Source: Candidatus Delongbacteria bacterium
GTDB lineage: Bacteria > UBA4055
Direction: 5' to 3'
DNA length: 17,357 nt
NCBI GenBank assembly: GCA_016937995.1
Contig: JAFGVM010000047.1
Span: forward strand, 1 to 17,357
The notes beneath the pieces were generated by a model. That model did not search any database. It was given only the letters and a program-made list of their open reading frames with translations, and was not told the DNA's origin. This document shows positions 15,035-17,357 of this stretch, in pieces; positions within the stretch are counted from its first letter, which is position 1; every line of letters starts with the position of its first letter. A program made the translations under genes and the position numbers.

Positions 15035-16633
15035 TTATCCCATAAGGTGATTCAACAACCCTTTAGTTGAGCAGTCATGAGATTCCGGTATCTTTCCATC
15101 ATTCATTTCATTTTGAATAATATTTGCAAGTTGCTTACCGTATTCCACTCCCCACTGATCAAAGCTGTATATATTCCATATTATACCCTGAACAAAAATC
15201 TTATGTTCATAGATCGCTATAAGCTTTCCAAGAGTATTTGGGGTCAGTTTATCGTAGATAATTGAGTTTGTGGGATGATTTCCTGAAAATACCTTATACG
15301 GTGTTCCATCTTTAATATCATCAATTGTTCTGCCTTTCATCAATGCCTCAGTCTGACCAAGGAAATTTGACAGAAGGATCTTATGATGTTTATTTATTCT
15401 GTTCAATGGTTCTTTCGCTACAAGAAAATCAGCGGGGATCATTCTAGTTCCCTGGTGTATCAATTGATAGAACGAATGTTGACCGTTCGTACCCGGTTCC
15501 CCCCATATCACAGGACCAGTAGAATAATTCAAAGTCTTTCCTTCCCTGTCCACACTTTTTCCATTACTCTCCATATTGGCCTGTTGCAAATAAGCAGGGA
15601 ATCTGTGTAAATATTGATCATAAGGAAGAACAGCCTCACTATCTGTTCCAAAGAAATTTATATACCAGATGCTGATAAGAGCCAATAGAACCGGAATATT
15701 ATTTTCGAAATCTGTATTCTTAAAATGCTCATCTATGGAAGAAGCACCGGACATCATCTCTTCAAAACGGTCATAGCCAATATATAAAGCAATGCTCAGC
15801 CCGATCGCTGAGAATAACGAGTATCTTCCACCGATAAAATCCCAGAATTCGAACATGTTTTCAGTATCAATACCGAACTCCTCGACTTTTTCCTTGTTGG
15901 TAGACAATGCAATAAAATGTTTTTTTATGGTATTTTCATCTCTTGTATTTCTCAGGAACCATTCTCTTACTGAATAAGCATTTGTCATGGTTTCCTGAGT
16001 TGTAAAAGTCTTGGATGCGATCAGGAACAATGTCTCTTCATGGTCTAAATTCTTCAGTATTTCAGTTATTTCAGTTCCGTCTACATTTGAAATAAAATCT
16101 ACTTTGATATCTTCAGAACCATAGAATTTTAAAGCCTCTGTGACCATTGCAGGACCAAGATGTGATCCACCGATACCTATATTTACAATATTTTTAATTT
16201 TCTTTCCGGTATACCCTCTCCATTCTCCGCTTCTGACAGCATCACTGAATATTCTCATTTTTTTTCTGACATCTCTGATCAAAGGCATAATATCCTGATC
16301 ATCAACGTAAATTGGATCATGAGAAAAATTCCTCAAAGCAGTATGAAGGACAGCTCTGTTCTCAGTTTCATTTATCTTTTCACCAGAGAACATTTTGTCT
16401 ATTGAATCTTTTAAATTGCATTCTTTCGCAAGTCCGATCAATAACTGCTTCGTTTTCTCAGTGATAATATTTTTTGAGCAATCTATGAGTATATCTTCAA
16501 ATTGGAATGAAAAGTCATTGAATCTTTGGTCATTTGCGAAAAGATCACGCATATGAACTGATTTCATCTCAGCAAAATGGTCTAATAATTTCTGCCAGCT
16601 TTTTGTCTTTACGGGATCTACTTTACTAAGCAT
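15035..16633 (-). CDS. pgi: Glucose-6-phosphate isomerase
   Basis: A 532-residue cytoplasmic enzyme interconverting glucose-6-phosphate and fructose-6-phosphate, close in length to E. coli Pgi (549). Motifs in order are [11 protein letters not shown] (152-161), [10 protein letters not shown] (206-215), the family signature [13 protein letters not shown] (267-278), the catalytic glutamate Glu355 in [10 protein letters not shown], His386 in GTNGQHSF, and Lys500 in [11 protein letters not shown], the second signature. The active site is therefore complete. Fructose-6-phosphate feeds glucosamine-6-phosphate synthesis and thus UDP-GlcNAc, so the place in an envelope operon is metabolically sensible, though pgi position varies between genomes. 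It starts 12 bases after lspA ends and is followed 24 bases later by the NlpC/P60 gene. Confidence 0.97.
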   Translation of the reverse strand: MLSKVDPVKTKSWQKLLDHFAEMKSVHMRDLFANDQRFNDFSFQFEDILIDCSKNIITEKTKQLLIGLAKECNLKDSIDKMFSGEKINETENRAVLHTALRNFSHDPIYVDDQDIMPLIRDVRKKMRIFSDAVRSGEWRGYTGKKIKNIVNIGIGGSHLGPAMVTEALKFYGSEDIKVDFISNVDGTEITEILKNLDHEETLFLIASKTFTTQETMTNAYSVREWFLRNTRDENTIKKHFIALSTNKEKVEEFGIDTENMFEFWDFIGGRYSLFSAIGLSIALYIGYDRFEEMMSGASSIDEHFKNTDFENNIPVLLALISIWYINFFGTDSEAVLPYDQYLHRFPAYLQQANMESNGKSVDREGKTLNYSTGPVIWGEPGTNGQHSFYQLIHQGTRMIPADFLVAKEPLNRINKHHKILLSNFLGQTEALMKGRTIDDIKDGTPYKVFSGNHPTNSIIYDKLTPNTLGKLIAIYEHKIFVQGIIWNIYSFDQWGVEYGKQLANIIQNEMNDGKIPESHDCSTKGLLNHLMG

Positions 16634-16645
16634 AATATATCCATC

Positions 16646-17155
16646 TTATTGATTTGTATGAGGTTCGTCTTCCTTCTTTTCAAAAAATAAGTACTGTACC
16701 GACAACAGGACCATTCCCACTGTTACGAATGAATCAGCTATATTGAAGATCGGCCATCTTGTCATTATTATGTCAGGGAAATCACAGTCAATAAAGTCGA
16801 TCACTTTGCCATACAATGCCCTATCGATCAAATTTCCTATAGCTCCTCCAAGAATAAAGCTAAATGCCCAGAGTTCAAGTTTCTTTTTAATGTCGATCTT
16901 CAGGATCAAATAAATTACAAATATTGAAGCAATTAAAGAGATCGCTGATAAAAAATACCTGCTTCCGAGTTTGATACTGAAAGCTATTCCGGTGTTATAA
17001 GCAAGAGTGAACCTGACTAATTCTTCACCAAAGACATTAATTGAGTTTGAGTCCAGTGAAAGTAAGAACTTCTCTAAGAATTTTTTAGATACTTGATCGG
17101 CAATAATGATTATTGCCGATACTGAAAAAAATATTGTCTTTTTACTAAATGTCAT
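16646..17155 (-). CDS. lspA: Lipoprotein signal peptidase (signal peptidase II)
   Basis: A 169-residue integral membrane aspartic protease with four hydrophobic segments (about 7-22, 66-86, 94-110, 137-157). It removes signal peptides from prolipoproteins after diacylglyceryl transfer. Diagnostic motifs are ADQVSKKF, TLAYNTGIAFS, GGAIGNLIDR, VIDFID with catalytic Asp120, and WPIFNIADS with catalytic Asp141. Two predicted lipoproteins in this window, the NlpC/P60 protein and the lytic transglycosylase, are likely substrates. It is the first visible gene of the minus-strand operon; upstream lies a repeat region reaching the window edge, with no clear promoter found. Confidence 0.96.
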   Translation of the reverse strand: MTFSKKTIFFSVSAIIIIADQVSKKFLEKFLLSLDSNSINVFGEELVRFTLAYNTGIAFSIKLGSRYFLSAISLIASIFVIYLILKIDIKKKLELWAFSFILGGAIGNLIDRALYGKVIDFIDCDFPDIIMTRWPIFNIADSFVTVGMVLLSVQYLFFEKKEDEPHTNQ

Positions 17156-17169
17156 TCAGATCTTTACCC

Positions 17170-17357
17170 AATTTCTATTAAGTTTCAAGAAGTTCTAGGT
17201 GGACTGATGATTTAAAACAGGAGCTTAGATTTACTAAGTGACTGTGAATAAATCAGTGGTCCGATGCAGAAATTCAAAGAACAATTTTACAATTTCTGCT
17301 TAGTTTCAAGAAGTTCAAGGAGGTCTGATGATTTAAAACAGGAGCTTAGATTTACTA
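17170..17357. repeat. 67-bp direct repeat, two copies at 121-bp period, running to the window edge
   Basis: Copy 1 is 17170-17236 and copy 2 is 17291-17357, aligned without gaps and differing at 6 of 67 positions. The last 29 bases (TGATGATTTAAAACAGGAGC, then TTAGATTTA) are identical. Between them is a 54-base spacer. Within the spacer, GCAGAAATT (17266-17274) is the exact inverse of AATTTCTGC at the start of copy 2 (17291-17299). Copy 2 ends at the last base of the window, so the true unit may be longer and the array may continue. I see no protein or known RNA in it. The nature is unknown: tandem intergenic repeat, remnant coding sequence or part of a regulatory RNA. Confidence 0.8.

Noticed and set aside
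17170-17357. CRISPR array at the right edge
   Set aside because: The 67-bp repeats differ internally, are far longer than CRISPR repeats, and no cas gene is near.
1-17357. tRNA or rRNA genes, transposases, phage or toxin-antitoxin genes
   Set aside because: Reading through gaps on both strands showed no cloverleaf-like pattern or rRNA motif, and no coding region with such protein signatures.

Overview
The window reads as a low-GC chromosomal segment from a Gram-negative bacterium of the FCB superphylum, or one of its candidate-phylum relatives. Three things point there. Lipid A is made (lpxB). There are two proteins with the GWxTD domain, which is known mainly from that superphylum. The truncated first gene has the GlmM form seen in Bacteroidetes. 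No ribosomal RNA, phage, transposase or plasmid gene is visible, so the phylum cannot be named with certainty.

Layout. (1) 1-4227, plus strand: the end of a glmM-like phosphohexomutase, a secreted GWxTD protein, a WalJ/YycJ-like metallo-hydrolase, and lpxB. (2) 4228-4308: a palindromic intergenic element between convergent genes. (3) 4309-5709, minus strand: an M23 endopeptidase whose candidate promoter overlaps that of rpsA. (4) 5857-9131, plus strand: rpsA with six S1 domains and a charged duplicated tail, a strong hairpin terminator, then an mtaB-like tRNA methylthiotransferase. (5) 9198-9920, plus strand: a sigma70-type promoter, a leader with perfect hairpins, and a lytic transglycosylase lipoprotein, closed by a bidirectional terminator. 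(6) 9973-12287, minus strand: a cysteine-rich unknown protein and an orphan PAS/HisKA/HATPase/REC hybrid kinase with its own promoter. (7) 12450-17155, minus strand: a compact run transcribed lspA, pgi, NlpC/P60 lipoprotein, GWxTD protein, YgjP-type metalloprotease. (8) 17156-17357: two copies of a 67-bp direct repeat with a 121-bp period, the second copy meeting the window edge.

Most of the content is cell-envelope biology: amino-sugar phosphate supply (glmM), lipid A (lpxB), lipoprotein maturation (lspA), and three peptidoglycan-cleaving enzymes of different classes (M23 endopeptidase, lytic transglycosylase, NlpC/P60). Two of these enzymes are predicted lipoproteins that LspA would process. 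Both GWxTD proteins lie among these genes. One overlaps the NlpC/P60 gene by 4 bases and carries an internal duplication of the helical module that precedes the GWxTD motif. This is the best candidate here for an undescribed envelope system, although its function cannot be read from sequence.
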